From Derxia lacustris (lineage in GTDB: Bacteria; Pseudomonadota; Gammaproteobacteria; Burkholderiales; Burkholderiaceae_E): a stretch of DNA of 64,000 bases. A model generated the notes under the pieces. That model was not told where the DNA came from. It saw only the letters and a program-made list of their open reading frames with translations, and made no database searches. The DNA is taken from assembly GCF_002105195.1 (NCBI RefSeq), contig NZ_MUHU01000002.1, positions 496,001-560,000 of the forward strand. The letters run 5' to 3'. This document shows positions 19,256 to 28,627 of the stretch, one piece after another. Every line of letters starts with the position of its first letter. Position 1 is the stretch's first letter. The position numbers and the translations under genes are program-made.

Positions 19256-19261
19256 TAGAAT
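19256..19261 (+). promoter_or_regulatory. Candidate -10 box for pgsA
   Basis: TAGAAT followed by CGCG. Transcription would begin near 19268, only about 3 bases before the pgsA ATG, implying a leaderless or very short leader transcript unless the GTG at 19265 is used or the gene is read from uvrC. The -35 is not recognisable. Confidence 0.35.
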
Positions 19262-19270
19262 CGCGTGCTT

Positions 19271-19858
19271 ATGCCATTCAACTTCCCCATCCTGCTGACC
19301 TGGGCGCGCATCGTGCTGATTCCGCTCATCGTCGGAATCTTCTACCTGCCCGAGGACGTCGTCTCGCGGCCGATGCAGAACCTGATCGCGACGGCGGTGT
19401 TCGCGGCTGCCGCGCTCACCGACTGGTTCGACGGCTATCTGGCGCGGCGCTGGAACCAGACCTCGCAGTTCGGCGCCTTCCTCGATCCAGTCGCCGACAA
19501 GCTCATGGTGGCGGCTGCGCTGCTCATGCTGCTCAAGCTGCAACGCGTCAACGAGTTCATCGCGCTGGTCATCATCGGCCGCGAAATCACCATCAGCGCG
19601 CTGCGCGAATGGATGGCGCAGATCGGCGCCTCGAAAGCGGTGGCGGTGAACATGATCGGCAAGGTGAAGACCGCCGCCCAGATGGTCGCGATCCCGATGC
19701 TGCTGTACTACGAGCCGGTGGTCGTGGCGGGCATCGCGCTCGATGTGGGCCGCATCGGCGACTGGCTGGCCTGGGTGGCGGCGCTGCTGACCGTGGCGAG
19801 CATGCTGTACTACCTGCAACGCGCCTGGCCGCAAATTGCCGAGCGAACGAAGTCGTAA
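19271..19858 (+). CDS. pgsA: Phosphatidylglycerophosphate synthase
   Basis: PgsA joins CDP-diacylglycerol and glycerol 3-phosphate, the committed step to phosphatidylglycerol and cardiolipin. The CDP-alcohol phosphotransferase signature DGYLARRWNQTSQFGAFLD (continuing PVAD) is intact with all Asp residues. Four or more hydrophobic segments are present in 195 residues (ILLTWARIVLIPLIVGIFYL; LIATAVFAAAALTDW). ATG 19271 gives the usual N-terminus MPFNFPILLTWARI. The uvrC-pgsA-tRNA order is conserved in beta- and gammaproteobacteria. Confidence 0.96.
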   Translation: MPFNFPILLTWARIVLIPLIVGIFYLPEDVVSRPMQNLIATAVFAAAALTDWFDGYLARRWNQTSQFGAFLDPVADKLMVAAALLMLLKLQRVNEFIALVIIGREITISALREWMAQIGASKAVAVNMIGKVKTAAQMVAIPMLLYYEPVVVAGIALDVGRIGDWLAWVAALLTVASMLYYLQRAWPQIAERTKS

Positions 19859-19893
19859 AAATGACACACCTGCAAGTTGGCGAATGCCAGTGT

Positions 19894-19921
19894 TTGACAA
19901 ACAGAAAAATCCCCCTATACT
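19894..19921 (+). promoter_or_regulatory. Strong sigma-70 promoter for tRNA-Gly/Cys
   Basis: TTGACA (19894-19899), a 16-base spacer and TATACT (19916-19921). Start expected near 19928, about 77 bases before the tRNA. The leader contains the palindrome TTCAGCGCTGAA. This is the best consensus promoter in the window together with that of iscR. Confidence 0.85.
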
Positions 19922-20004
19922 TGCAATCTCTGTTCAGCGCTGAACGCAAATTCAGCAAACAATCAGACGAAAGCGTTAGCGATTAGTCAGGCTGTTTGAA
20001 CAAT

Positions 20005-20080
20005 GCGGGAGTAGCTCAGTTGGTAGAGCGCAACCTTGCCAAGGTTGAGGTCGCGAGTTCGAGCCTCGTCTCCCGCTCCA
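20005..20080 (+). tRNA. tRNA-Gly (GCC)
   Basis: A 76-base cloverleaf: acceptor GCGGGAG/CTCCCGC, D-arm GCTCAGTTGGTAGAGC, anticodon stem CAACC/GGTTG with loop TTGCCAA (anticodon GCC), T-arm GTTCGAG, discriminator T and an encoded CCA end. Confidence 0.98.
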
Positions 20081-20091
20081 ATTCAAGAAAA

Positions 20092-20114
20092 GGGAAGCGC
20101 AAGCTTCCCTTTTT
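20092..20114 (+). terminator. Terminator between tRNA-Gly and tRNA-Cys
   Basis: GGGAAGC, a GCAA tetraloop, GCTTCCC, then TTTTT. It is a textbook intrinsic terminator placed between two tRNA genes, so tRNA-Cys depends on read-through or its own promoter. Confidence 0.85.
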
Positions 20115-20151
20115 GCTGTCTGCGCCGAGAGTTCATTCCGGCGCTTGCCCT

Positions 20152-20225
20152 GGCGGGTTGGCAGAGTGGTGATGCAGCGGATTGCAAATCCGCGTACGTC
20201 GGTTCGATTCCGGCACCCGCCTCCA
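20152..20225 (+). tRNA. tRNA-Cys (GCA)
   Basis: A 74-base cloverleaf: acceptor GGCGGGT/ACCCGCC, anticodon stem GCGGA/TCCGC with loop TTGCAAA (anticodon GCA), T-arm GGTTCGATTCC, discriminator T and encoded CCA. It lies 71 bases after tRNA-Gly with a terminator between them. Confidence 0.97.
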
Positions 20226-20453
20226 GTCATTCCAATGTTCGGTTGATTGCACCGTCGATTTCTCCGGCGGCCTCGCACAACCGTTCGATTCCTTCCGCAG
20301 TGCCCGCCGCCGTTCCGGTTGAGTTCGCTCGCCATCGGCCTGGCAAGCGCAATTCATCCCGGCGCATGCAGCGGCGCACAATCTGCCGCTTTCATGGCGG
20401 GCGCGCCGTGTCGATATGCGGCCGCGCGCCAGATGGCAAGGAGCTGCGATCTC

Positions 20454-22862
20454 ATGGACGGCATTCCCGATAGCAAGCCCGCTGCGCGCGACTGGCGCTT
20501 TCCCGTCGAGGGCATGACCTGCGCCGCCTGCGCCGGCCGGATCGAGAAGCTGCTGCGGCGCGTGCCCGGCGTGGAGTCGGCAAGCATCAATCTGGCGACC
20601 GAGACGGCGAGCGTGCGCGCCGCCGGCGAACTCGGCTTCGACGCCTTGCGCGGCGCGGTCGAGCGCGCGGGTTTCTCGGTGGGCACGCGGCTGCTGCGCA
20701 TCGGCGTGGACGGCATGACTTGCGCATCCTGCGTGGCGCGGGTCGAGAAGGCGCTGGCGCGCGTGCCGGGCGTGCTGTCGGCCGAAGTCAATCTGGCGAC
20801 CGAGACCGCGACGCTGCGGCTCGCCGGCCAATCGGACGACGACGCCGCGCTTGCCGCTGCCATCGAGCGCGCCGGCTACACGCCGCGCATGCCGGGCGCG
20901 GCCGAGCGCCCGGACCCGCAGCGCGCCGCCGCGCGCGACGGCTGGTACGTGGCGATTGCGGCGCTGCTCACCGCGCCGCTGCTGCTGCCGATGCTGGCGG
21001 AACTGGCCGGCGCGCATCTCATGCTCGATGGCTGGCTGCAGCTGGCGCTGGCGACGCCGGTGCAGTTCTGGCTCGGCGCGCGGTTCTATCGCGCTGGCTG
21101 GAATGCGCTGCGCGCGGGCGCCGGCAACATGGATCTGCTGGTGGCGCTGGGCACTTCGGCGGCTTTCGGGCTGAGCCTGTGGACGCTGGCGACCACGCAG
21201 TCGGCGATGCCGCCGCTGTATTTCGAGGCGGCGGCAGTGGTCATCACGCTGGTGCGGCTGGGCAAATGGCTGGAGGCGCGGGCGCGACGCCAGACGACCG
21301 AGGCGATCCGGGCGCTGAATGCGCTGCGGCCCGAAACCGCGCGGCTGCGGCGCGCCGACGGCGATGTCGACATTCCGCTGGCGCAACTGCGCGTGGGCGA
21401 TGTGGTGGTGGTGCGGCCCGGCGAGCGCCTGCCGGCCGACGGCACGGTGACCGACGGCGACAGCCAGCTCGATGAATCGCTCATCACCGGCGAGAGCCTG
21501 CCGGTGGCGCGCGGCCCGGGCGACCGCGTGACCGGCGGCGCGGTGAACGGCGATGGCCTGCTACTGATCGCCGTGACGGCGGTCGGCGCCGAAACCACGC
21601 TCGCGCGCATCGTGCGGCTGGTAGAGAACGCCCAGGCCGGCAAGGCGCCGATCCAGCAGCGGGTCGATCGGGTGGCGGCGGTGTTCGTGCCGGTGGTGAT
21701 CGGCATTGCGCTGGCGACGCTGCTGGGCTGGGGGCTGGCCGGCGGCGACTGGAGCCGCGCCATCCTCAATGCGGTCGGCGTGCTGGTCATCGCCTGTCCC
21801 TGCGCGCTCGGGCTGGCGACGCCGACGGCCATCATGGTCGGCACCGGCGCGGCGGCGCGGCAGGGCATTCTCATCAAGGATGCGCAGGCGCTGGAACTGG
21901 CGCGCGAGGTGACGGTGGTGGCGTTCGACAAGACCGGCACGCTCACGCTCGGCCGGCCCACGCTGCTGGCTTGCACTGCGGTGAACGGCGACGCCGCGGC
22001 ATTGCTGGCGGCGGCTGCGGCGATCCAGTCGGGCAGCCAGCATCCGCTGGCGCTGGCCGTGATCCAGGCGGCGCAGCGTGACGGACTGCGGCTGCCGGCG
22101 GCAACCGGGCTGCGCGCCTGGCCCGGTCGCGGCATGGCGGCCCAGGTCGATGGCCGCGAACTGCGCCTCGGCAGCGCGCGCTGGATGACCGAACTCGGCA
22201 TCGATCTCGCGCCGCTGCAAGCGCGTGCAGATGCGCTTCAGGCCGAGGGCAGCACGGTGTCCTGGCTGGCCTCGACCGACGACCGCCAGCTGCTCGGCCT
22301 GCTCGCTTTCGGCGACACGCTCAAGCCCGGCGCCGAGGCGGCAATTCGCGCGCTGCATGCGGCCGGCATCCGCACCCTGCTCATCAGCGGCGACAACCGT
22401 GGCAGTGCCGAGGCGGTTGCGCGTGCGCTCGGCATCGACGATGTGCGCGCCGAAGTGCTGCCCGAGGACAAGGCCGGCATCGTCGCGGCCCTGCGCGCCG
22501 ACGGCAGCCGCGTGGCGATGGTCGGCGACGGCATCAACGATGCGCCCGCGCTCGCCGCCGCCGATGTCGGCATCGCCATGTCCACCGGCACCGACGTGGC
22601 CATGCATGCCGCCGGCATCACGCTGATGCGCGGCGATCCGGCGCTGGTCGCCGACGCCATCGACATCTCGCGTCGCAGCTGCGCCAAGATCCGGCAGAAC
22701 CTGTTCTGGGCCTTTGCCTACAACGTGGTCGGCATTCCGCTCGCGGCGGCCGGGCTGCTCAGCCCGATGATCGCCGGCGCGGCGATGGCGTTCAGCAGCG
22801 TGAGCGTCGTCACCAACGCGCTCGCGTTGCGTCGCTGGCGCGCCCGCCGGAGCGCCGCATGA
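20454..22862 (+). CDS. copA: Copper-exporting P1B-type ATPase
   Basis: CopA pumps Cu(I) out of the cytoplasm at the expense of ATP. The 802-residue protein has two N-terminal metal-binding domains with CxxC sites ([13 protein letters not shown] and [13 protein letters not shown]), the actuator motif TGESLPV, the transmembrane metal site Cys448-Pro-Cys450 ([12 protein letters not shown]), the phosphorylation site DKTGTLT with Asp492, and [23 protein letters not shown] 20454 follows AAGGAG; upstream in-frame codons overlap the tRNA-Cys region. The TGA overlaps the next small gene. No CueR-type gene is adjacent; the multicopper oxidase is 14 kb away. Confidence 0.96.
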   Translation: MDGIPDSKPAARDWRFPVEGMTCAACAGRIEKLLRRVPGVESASINLATETASVRAAGELGFDALRGAVERAGFSVGTRLLRIGVDGMTCASCVARVEKALARVPGVLSAEVNLATETATLRLAGQSDDDAALAAAIERAGYTPRMPGAAERPDPQRAAARDGWYVAIAALLTAPLLLPMLAELAGAHLMLDGWLQLALATPVQFWLGARFYRAGWNALRAGAGNMDLLVALGTSAAFGLSLWTLATTQSAMPPLYFEAAAVVITLVRLGKWLEARARRQTTEAIRALNALRPETARLRRADGDVDIPLAQLRVGDVVVVRPGERLPADGTVTDGDSQLDESLITGESLPVARGPGDRVTGGAVNGDGLLLIAVTAVGAETTLARIVRLVENAQAGKAPIQQRVDRVAAVFVPVVIGIALATLLGWGLAGGDWSRAILNAVGVLVIACPCALGLATPTAIMVGTGAAARQGILIKDAQALELAREVTVVAFDKTGTLTLGRPTLLACTAVNGDAAALLAAAAAIQSGSQHPLALAVIQAAQRDGLRLPAATGLRAWPGRGMAAQVDGRELRLGSARWMTELGIDLAPLQARADALQAEGSTVSWLASTDDRQLLGLLAFGDTLKPGAEAAIRALHAAGIRTLLISGDNRGSAEAVARALGIDDVRAEVLPEDKAGIVAALRADGSRVAMVGDGINDAPALAAADVGIAMSTGTDVAMHAAGITLMRGDPALVADAIDISRRSCAKIRQNLFWAFAYNVVGIPLAAAGLLSPMIAGAAMAFSSVSVVTNALALRRWRARRSAA

Positions 22863-23194
22863 CGCCGCGCTGGCCGGCACTGCTGCAGCAGCACGGCCTC
22901 GATGAACTGCTGCCGATCCGCGACGAGGCGCACTGGCGCGCCGATGCGGATTTCGTCTACTGGCGCCCGCATGCAAACGACCGCGTGATCGATGCAGACG
23001 GCCGCGTCTTTCGTGCGCTGCCGGGCAGTTCGGCGCCGCCGCCGCTCGAACATGGCGGCGAGGTCATCGCGCTCGCGGCCTTCTCCGATCTGGTCCGGCG
23101 CCATCTGTCGGCGGCCGGGCAGTGCTGCGTCAGCAAGATCGAATTGCGCGATCTGGCCGAGGGCTTTGCGCTGGTCGGGCAAAGCGCCGATTGA
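22859..23194 (+). CDS. Small protein of unknown function coupled to copA
   Basis: This predicted 111-residue soluble protein starts [51 protein letters not shown]. Its ATG overlaps the copA TGA (ATGA), implying translational coupling. The pattern W-P-x-L...D-x-A-x-W...D-R-V-I-D-x-x-G-x-V-F recalls DUF4144 proteins, from memory only. There is no membrane segment. Cys91-Cys92 (GQCCVSK) could matter for copper, but this is inference. It might be a copper accessory protein or an unrelated passenger. Confidence 0.7.
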   Translation: MTPRWPALLQQHGLDELLPIRDEAHWRADADFVYWRPHANDRVIDADGRVFRALPGSSAPPPLEHGGEVIALAAFSDLVRRHLSAAGQCCVSKIELRDLAEGFALVGQSAD

Positions 23195-23223
23195 CGGCGG
23201 CTGGGTCGGTAAAACGCGCGTCA

Positions 23224-23229
23224 TATAAT
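23224..23229 (+). promoter_or_regulatory. Candidate -10 box for lysC
   Basis: TATAAT followed by CG, about 80 bases upstream of the lysC ATG. A TTGACG lies at 23191 but is too far (27-base spacer) to be its -35. The -10 hexamer itself is perfect. Confidence 0.45.
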
Positions 23230-23307
23230 CGAAGGCTTTTGTTACGTCGGGTCGGTGCCGCGATTGCGGCGCTCGGCGCGCCGGTCATTCCTTCACTCGG
23301 CAACATC

Positions 23308-24564
23308 ATGGCTTTGATCGTTCACAAGTACGGCGGCACGTCGATGGGCTCGACGGAACGCATCCGCAATGTCGCGCGCCGCGTCGCCAAATGGGTTCGC
23401 GCCGGGCATCAGATCGTCGTCGTCCCGTCCGCGATGTCGGGCGAGACCAACCGGCTGCTCGGCCTCGCCAAGGAGCTGTCGAGCAATCCCGATCCGCGCG
23501 AGCTCGATGTCATCGCCGCCACCGGCGAGCAGGTCTCGGTCGGCCTGCTGGCGCTCGCGCTGCAAAGCGAAGGCGTGCCGGCGGTCAGCTACGCCGGCTG
23601 GCAGGTGCCAGTCAAGACCGACTCGGCCTTCACCAAGGCGCGCATCGCCTCCATCGACGACGTGCGCGTGCGCGCCGATCTCGATGCCGGCAAGGTGGTC
23701 GTCATCACCGGCTTCCAGGGCGTCGACCCCGACGGCAACATCACCACGCTCGGCCGTGGCGGCTCGGACACCTCGGCGGTTGCCGTCGCGGCTGCGCTCA
23801 AGGCCGAGGAATGCCTGATCTACACCGACGTCGACGGCGTCTACACCACGGATCCGCGCGTCGTGCCCGAAGCGCGCCGGCTCAAGGTCATCAGCTTCGA
23901 AGAGATGCTGGAAATGGCCTCGCTCGGCTCCAAGGTCCTGCAAATCCGCTCGGTCGAATTCGCCGGCAAGTACCGCGTGCGCACCCGCGTGCTGTCGAGC
24001 CTGACCGATCCGCTCATTCCGCTCGAAGACGAAATGGTTTCGGGCACCCTGATTACCTTCGAGGAAGACGAAAAGATGGAAACCGCTGTCATCTCCGGCA
24101 TCGCCTTCAGCCGCGATGAAGCCAAGATCACCGTGCTCGGCGTGCCCGACAAGCCGGGCATCGCGTTCAAGATCCTCGGCCCCATCGCCGAGGCCAACAT
24201 CGATGTCGACGTGATCATCCAGAACCAGTCGGTGCAGGGCTTCACCGACTTTTCGTTCACCGTCGCGCGCGGCGAACTGGCCAAGGCGCTCGACGTGCTC
24301 AACACCCAGGTGAAACCGGACATTGGCGCGAAGGAAATCGTCGGCGATCCGGCAGTCTGCAAGGTGAGCGCAGTGGGCATCGGCATGCGTTCGCATGTGG
24401 GCATCGCCAGCCGCATGTTCGAAACCCTCTACAACGAGGGCATCAACATCCAGATGATTTCCACGTCCGAAATCAAGATCTCGGTCGTGATCGCCGACAA
24501 GTACATGGAACTGGCGGTGCGCGCACTGCACAAGGCTTTCGAGCTGGAAGGCAGCGCCGCCTGA
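23308..24564 (+). CDS. lysC: Aspartokinase
   Basis: Aspartokinase phosphorylates L-aspartate, the first step to lysine, threonine, methionine and diaminopimelate. The 418-residue protein starts [19 protein letters not shown] (kinase motif KYGGTS), followed by [16 protein letters not shown] and [13 protein letters not shown]. Two C-terminal ACT domains ([37 protein letters not shown]) indicate feedback control by lysine and/or threonine. ATG 23308 matches the family; the longer in-frame opening overlaps the previous gene. tRNA-Ser follows. Confidence 0.97.
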   Translation: MALIVHKYGGTSMGSTERIRNVARRVAKWVRAGHQIVVVPSAMSGETNRLLGLAKELSSNPDPRELDVIAATGEQVSVGLLALALQSEGVPAVSYAGWQVPVKTDSAFTKARIASIDDVRVRADLDAGKVVVITGFQGVDPDGNITTLGRGGSDTSAVAVAAALKAEECLIYTDVDGVYTTDPRVVPEARRLKVISFEEMLEMASLGSKVLQIRSVEFAGKYRVRTRVLSSLTDPLIPLEDEMVSGTLITFEEDEKMETAVISGIAFSRDEAKITVLGVPDKPGIAFKILGPIAEANIDVDVIIQNQSVQGFTDFSFTVARGELAKALDVLNTQVKPDIGAKEIVGDPAVCKVSAVGIGMRSHVGIASRMFETLYNEGINIQMISTSEIKISVVIADKYMELAVRALHKAFELEGSAA

Positions 24565-24601
24565 GACCTGTGGCGGCCGCCCACGCGGTCTGATTGATCG
24601 T

Positions 24602-24630
24602 TTGCCTTCGCTCGCGATCATCGCTAGAAT
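24602..24630 (+). promoter_or_regulatory. Promoter of tRNA-Ser
   Basis: TTGCCT (24602-24607), a 17-base spacer and TAGAAT (24625-24630), followed by CGCG. The start would fall near 24637, a few bases before the tRNA. Confidence 0.7.
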
Positions 24631-24643
24631 CGCGAGCTCGGCT

Positions 24644-24736
24644 GGAGACGTGACCGAGAGGCCGAAGGTGCTCCCCTGCTAAGGGAGTATGCGGTGAAGA
24701 GCTGCATCAAGGGTTCGAATCCCTTCGTCTCCGCCA
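24644..24736 (+). tRNA. tRNA-Ser (GCT)
   Basis: A 93-base tRNA with the long variable arm typical of serine. Acceptor GGAGACG/CGTCTCC, D-arm GACCGAGAGGC, anticodon stem CTCCC/GGGAG with loop CTGCTAA (anticodon GCT), variable arm after TATGCGG, T-arm GGTTCGAATCC, discriminator G and encoded CCA. Confidence 0.97.
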
Positions 24737-24750
24737 ACCGATTTGCACAA

Positions 24751-24801
24751 CCCCGGCGGCGACAGTTTTCATTCATTGAAACTGTCGCCGCCGGGGTTTT
24801 T
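24751..24801 (+). terminator. Strong terminator after tRNA-Ser
   Basis: An 18-base perfect stem: CCCCGGCGGCGACAGTTT pairs with its complement at 24779-24796, with a 10-base loop, followed by TTTTT. Confidence 0.92.
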
Positions 24802-25059
24802 GCATTGGCGCCGCGAAAGTGATGTGGTTGGAGAGAACGAATCCCATGGTGCAATTGAGCTGATTGATAGGCGATGAATGTCGACAATTTCAAATAACGA
24901 AATTCGCCATGGATAATTCTGTCTTTATCATGGAATGAATGTCGCGGTACGGCATCACCCGATGATGGCAGATGTGAAACCTTGCGCTCCTTTGGTTTTT
25001 GCACGCGAATTCGACTTCGCGATTTGAGTGACTATCGACCACCTTCTGTTGAGGTGGAC

Positions 25060-25761
25060 ATGTCAAAGCGTCGCGATAAATCAAATGCGATTCCGGAGAA
25101 GGATTCGGCAACGCCATCTCAGGCAATGCAAGTGTCCGGGCGTCTTGATCAGACCCGCGATCGGGTTCTGGAGATTGCTTCGCGACTGTTTCTTCTCGAA
25201 GGATATGGCCCGGTTACCGTCGAGCGCGTGGCACGCGAAGCCCGGGTTTCCAAGACCACTGTTTATAAATTCGTGCGCTCGAAAGAGCAGTTATTCGAAA
25301 TTTCAGTTGCGCTGAAAGCTAATAGAAGGGTCGTCGACGATCCTCTCGTCGTGCATGACGACGATGATTTGCAGCCGGCATTCGAAAAACTCGGGCGCAA
25401 TATCGTGGCCGTGATGACTGATCCCGAGACGCTCTCTCTTACTCGCAACGTGATTGCGGAAAGTTCCCGCTTTCCGCAATTGGCTGAAGCATTTCATCGT
25501 GCGAGCGTGACTCAATTCGGGCGTACGCGGCTGATCAAATGGCTTGAAAAGCTGCGTGCCGATGGGCGATTGCAAATCGATGACGCTTCGACGGCGGCAT
25601 CGCAGTTTCTCGGGATGGTGCGGGATGCGGCGATGCCCAGACTGCTGCTGGGCTTGAGCGTCAAGCCGCGCGACCTGGATCGGAATGCGGTTGCCGCAGC
25701 AGATGCCTTCCTGAAAATCTATCGACCGCAATGCTTGCAAAAATCAGAAAAGCATGTATAG
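25060..25761 (+). CDS. TetR/AcrR family transcriptional regulator
   Basis: This 233-residue protein has a 28-residue basic tail, then a TetR DNA-binding domain: DQTRDRVLEIASRLFLLEGY and helix-turn-helix VTVERVAREARVSKTTVYKFVRSKEQLFE. The C-terminal ligand domain (FEKLGRNIVAVMTDPETLSLTRNVIAESSRFPQLAEAFH) resembles AefR-like TetR regulators. ATG 25060 follows a GAGGTGG site. No neighbouring enzyme or pump gene is an obvious target, since both sides are tRNA units, so it is an orphan regulator. Its codon use is less G+C-rich than average. Confidence 0.9.
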   Translation: MSKRRDKSNAIPEKDSATPSQAMQVSGRLDQTRDRVLEIASRLFLLEGYGPVTVERVAREARVSKTTVYKFVRSKEQLFEISVALKANRRVVDDPLVVHDDDDLQPAFEKLGRNIVAVMTDPETLSLTRNVIAESSRFPQLAEAFHRASVTQFGRTRLIKWLEKLRADGRLQIDDASTAASQFLGMVRDAAMPRLLLGLSVKPRDLDRNAVAAADAFLKIYRPQCLQKSEKHV

Positions 25762-25817
25762 TGCGCGTCTCCCGCAACAACCTTGTGGGCGAGGCAAGCA
25801 GCAAAACACATTGCAGT

Positions 25818-25845
25818 TTGCCTTTTCAGAAAATCAGGCTATAAT
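25818..25845 (+). promoter_or_regulatory. Promoter of tRNA-Arg
   Basis: TTGCCT (25818-25823), a 16-base spacer and a perfect TATAAT (25840-25845), followed by CG. Initiation near 25852 leaves about 5 bases before the tRNA. The -35 is identical to that of tRNA-Ser. Confidence 0.75.
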
Positions 25846-25856
25846 CGATTTTCTTT

Positions 25857-25933
25857 GCGGCTGTAGCTCAGTTGGATAGAGTACCTGGCTACGAACCAGG
25901 GGGTCGTGGGTTCGAATCCTGCCAGCCGCACCA
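25857..25933 (+). tRNA. tRNA-Arg (ACG)
   Basis: A 77-base cloverleaf: acceptor GCGGCTG/CAGCCGC, anticodon stem CCTGG/CCAGG with loop CTACGAA (anticodon ACG, expected to be edited to ICG), T-arm GGTTCGAATCC, discriminator A and encoded CCA. Confidence 0.98.
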
Positions 25934-25954
25934 GAATTTATTGCAGTTCTCAAA

Positions 25955-25988
25955 AGCCCGATCGGTCAATCACCGTTCGGGCTTTTGC
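25955..25988 (+). terminator. Terminator after tRNA-Arg
   Basis: AGCCCGATCGGT and ACCGTTCGGGCT pair with one mismatch across an 8-base loop, followed by TTTTG. An A-run on the other side would also make it work weakly in reverse. Confidence 0.85.
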
Positions 25989-26010
25989 ATTTCCGGAAGC
26001 CGATTCGGTC

Positions 26011-26697
26011 ATGAAACTCGCGCTATTCGATCTCGATCACACGCTTATCCCTTATGACAGCGGCGCAAGCTGGCTCGACTTCCTGATCGCGCGCGGTGCG
26101 GTGCCGGCGTTGTTCGCCGAGCGCTATCTGGGCTTCTGCCACGACTATGTCGCCAGCAAGGTGGATTTGCGCGATCTGAATCGCGAGTACTTCGCGCTGT
26201 TGCGTGGCCATCCTGTGAGCGTGTTGCGTGGCTGGCGCGATGAATGGCGCGACGGCGTGCGCCCGGCGATCGCGGCCGAATCGCATGCGCTGGTGCAGCA
26301 GCATCGGCAGGCGGGCGATCTGTGCTGTCTCGTCACCGCGACCAGCGGCTTCATTGCCGAGGCCTTCCGCGACATCTTCGGTTTCGAGCATCTGGTGGCG
26401 ACGGAACTGGTCATCGCCGGTACGGATGACGCTGCGCGCATCACCGGCGAGGTGGCCGGGACGCTCAACTACCGCGACGGCAAGATCGTCAACGTGGGCG
26501 CCTGGCTGGCGAAGCTCGGCCATGACTGGTCGAGCTTCGACGCGACGGTCTTCTACAGCGATTCGGCCAACGATCTGCCGCTGCTGCGCCATGTGACGCA
26601 TCCGGTGGCGGTCATGCCCGACGCGCGGCTGCGCGCCGTGGCGCTGGAGCAGGGCTGGCCGATCATCGAGTCGGATCGGCCGGCTTCCGCGGCTTGA
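26011..26697 (+). CDS. HAD-IB family phosphatase (SerB-like)
   Basis: This 228-residue cytoplasmic hydrolase starts [18 protein letters not shown] with the nucleophile pair Asp7/Asp9. It shows motif II in [13 protein letters not shown] and motif III-IV in [15 protein letters not shown], a pattern of HAD subfamily IB, which includes phosphoserine phosphatase-like enzymes. Substrate unknown; a phosphoserine or histidinol-phosphate role cannot be decided from sequence. ATG 26011 lies after the tRNA-Arg terminator. The 3' end overlaps the convergent purT by 35 bases. Confidence 0.88.
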   Translation: MKLALFDLDHTLIPYDSGASWLDFLIARGAVPALFAERYLGFCHDYVASKVDLRDLNREYFALLRGHPVSVLRGWRDEWRDGVRPAIAAESHALVQQHRQAGDLCCLVTATSGFIAEAFRDIFGFEHLVATELVIAGTDDAARITGEVAGTLNYRDGKIVNVGAWLAKLGHDWSSFDATVFYSDSANDLPLLRHVTHPVAVMPDARLRAVALEQGWPIIESDRPASAA

Positions 26698-27892
26698 CCC
26701 GACCGGCAGCGGTCTTGGCGTTGACGCGCGCGGTGTCGGTATCGGCGGCATGCGCGAGGGCCACGCCCATGCGCCGACGCACGAAGCTCTCGGGCTTGCC
26801 GAACAGCCGCAGCTCTGTGCCGGGCACCGCGAGCGCTTCGGCGACGCCGTCGAACACGATGTCCTTCGCCTCGATGCCGCCGTAGATCACCGCCGACGCG
26901 CCGGCGCTGCGCAGCGCCGTGTCCACCGGCAGGCCGAGGATGGCGCGCGCATGCAGCTCGAACTCGTTCTGCCATTGCGTGACGAGCGTGACCAGCCCGG
27001 TGTCGTGCGGTCGCGGCGACACTTCGCTGAACCACACCTGCTCGCCCTTCACGAACAGCTCGACGCCGTAGAGGCCGAAACCCCCATCGCCGCCGAGCGC
27101 GCCCGTGACCGCTGCGGCCACCTCCTGCGCGCGTTGCAGCGCGAGCGGCGCCATCGCGCAGGGCTGCCAGCTCTCGACGTAATCGCCGTGCACCTGCACA
27201 TGGCCGATCGGCGCGCAGAAGTGCGTGGCGACGCTCGCCGCCGCGCCCTGGGCCCGCACGGTCAGCAGCGTGATCTCGTAATCGAAGTCGATGAAGCCCT
27301 CGACGATGACGCGTCCGGCGCCGACGCGGCCGCCAGCCTGAGCGTAATCCCAGGCGGCCTTCACGTCGCCCGGGCCGTCGACCTTGCTCTGGCCCTTGCC
27401 CGATGAACTCATCACCGGCTTGACCATGCACGGATAGCCGATGCCCGCGTCGATGGCGGCCTGCAATTCGTCGAGCGTGTCGGCGAAGGCATAGGGGCTG
27501 GTCGGCAGGCCGAGCGTCTCGGCGGCGAGGCGGCGGATGCCTTCGCGATCCATCGTGAGTCGCGCGGCGCGCGCATTGGGCACCACCCGCACCACGCCGG
27601 CCGCTTCCAGCTCCTGCAGCAGCGGCGTGGCGATGGCCTCGATCTCGGGCACGACGAGATCGGGCCGCTCGGCCTCGATCACGGCGCGCAGTTGCGCCGG
27701 ATCGGTCATGGCGAGGGTGTGCGAGCGATGCGCGACCTGCTGGCCCGGCGCGTTGTCGTAGCGGTCGACCGCGATGGTCTCGACGCCGAGCCGCTGGAGC
27801 GCGATGAGCACCTCCTTGCCCAGCTCGCCCGACCCGAGAAGCATGACCCGCGTGGCCGACGGCGACAGCGGCGTACCGAGCGGTTTCGTCAT
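26663..27892 (-). CDS. purT: Formate-dependent GAR transformylase PurT
   Basis: PurT uses formate and ATP to formylate glycinamide ribonucleotide in purine synthesis, independent of folate. The 409-residue ATP-grasp protein has [65 protein letters not shown] and [13 protein letters not shown]. Start ATG 27892 overlaps the stop of the thioredoxin gene (ATGA). Its place downstream of the formate dehydrogenase operon is metabolically suggestive, as both use formate. The C-terminal tail is basic. Confidence 0.96.
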   Translation of the reverse strand: MTKPLGTPLSPSATRVMLLGSGELGKEVLIALQRLGVETIAVDRYDNAPGQQVAHRSHTLAMTDPAQLRAVIEAERPDLVVPEIEAIATPLLQELEAAGVVRVVPNARAARLTMDREGIRRLAAETLGLPTSPYAFADTLDELQAAIDAGIGYPCMVKPVMSSSGKGQSKVDGPGDVKAAWDYAQAGGRVGAGRVIVEGFIDFDYEITLLTVRAQGAAASVATHFCAPIGHVQVHGDYVESWQPCAMAPLALQRAQEVAAAVTGALGGDGGFGLYGVELFVKGEQVWFSEVSPRPHDTGLVTLVTQWQNEFELHARAILGLPVDTALRSAGASAVIYGGIEAKDIVFDGVAEALAVPGTELRLFGKPESFVRRRMGVALAHAADTDTARVNAKTAAGRVKPRKPADPTR

Positions 27893-28266
27893 GCCTGGCC
27901 CTCGTTCTTCTGCACCTCGGCCAGCTCGGCGCGGATCGCGTCCATGTCGAGGTCGCGCACCTGCTGGATCAGCTGCTCGAAGCCGCCGGCATTCATGGCA
28001 CCGGCCTCGCGGTAAATCATGATCCGGTCGCGCAGCACCATCAGCGTGGGCACCGAGCGGATGTTGAAGCCGCCCGACAGCTCCTGCTGCTGATCGGTGT
28101 CGACCTTGCCGAAGACGATGTCGGTGTGCTTCTCGGCAGCGGCCTCGAACACGGGCGCGAAGCCCTTGCACGGCCCGCACCACGTCGCCCAGAAATCGAG
28201 GATGACAATCGGATTGTTGTCGATGACTTCCTTGAAGTTGTCATCGGTGACTTCGACGGTGGCCAT
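27889..28266 (-). CDS. Thioredoxin family protein
   Basis: This 125-residue cytoplasmic protein starts [25 protein letters not shown] and carries the active site [13 protein letters not shown], then the cis-Pro in [11 protein letters not shown]. It has an additional 20-residue C-terminal helix ([21 protein letters not shown]) absent from TrxA, so it is a thioredoxin-like paralogue. Start ATG 28266 has the site AAAGGAG nine bases upstream. It is coupled to purT by a 4-base overlap and lies 119 bases after fdsD. Confidence 0.92.
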   Translation of the reverse strand: MATVEVTDDNFKEVIDNNPIVILDFWATWCGPCKGFAPVFEAAAEKHTDIVFGKVDTDQQQELSGGFNIRSVPTLMVLRDRIMIYREAGAMNAGGFEQLIQQVRDLDMDAIRAELAEVQKNEGQA

Positions 28267-28385
28267 GGCGGCTCCTTTGAGAGGGGAGCCCCGATTCTGG
28301 CGCATCGGCGCCGGGCGCAACGCCGGCCTGTGGCGCGCCTGCCCGTCGGTGCGCCGGCCGGCAGCCGTGCGCTGCCGGTCGAGCC

Positions 28386-28610
28386 TCAGACCAGCTCGGC
28401 CCGATGCGCGCGCAGCGCCGTCGCCACGATGTCGTCGAGCCCGTCGCCGTTGGTCGCATCGATGTGCGCCATCAGCTCGCGGCGCATGCGCGGCTCCCAG
28501 AAGCGGTGGATGTGCAGCGCAATGCCTTCGAGCGCCTCGGCGCGGTCGGGCATGGCGGCAAAGAAGGCGCCGATCTGGTTGGCCATGCGGATGAGTTTGC
28601 TGTTGTCCAT
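28386..28610 (-). CDS. fdsD: Formate dehydrogenase delta subunit
   Basis: This 74-residue protein starts MDNSKLIRMANQIGAFFAAM and contains the helical stretch IALHIHRFWEPRMRRELMAHID, the signature of FdsD, a small subunit or maturation factor of Fds-type NAD formate dehydrogenase. It follows fdhD after 17 bases, the usual order fdsGBA-fdhD-fdsD. Confidence 0.92.
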   Translation of the reverse strand: MDNSKLIRMANQIGAFFAAMPDRAEALEGIALHIHRFWEPRMRRELMAHIDATNGDGLDDIVATALRAHRAELV

Positions 28611-28627
28611 TCGAGTCCCCGTCGCGC

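Noticed and set aside
24802..25059. Additional gene between the tRNA-Ser terminator and the TetR gene
   Set aside because: Only short frames without ribosome-binding sites; left as intergenic with the probable TetR promoter.
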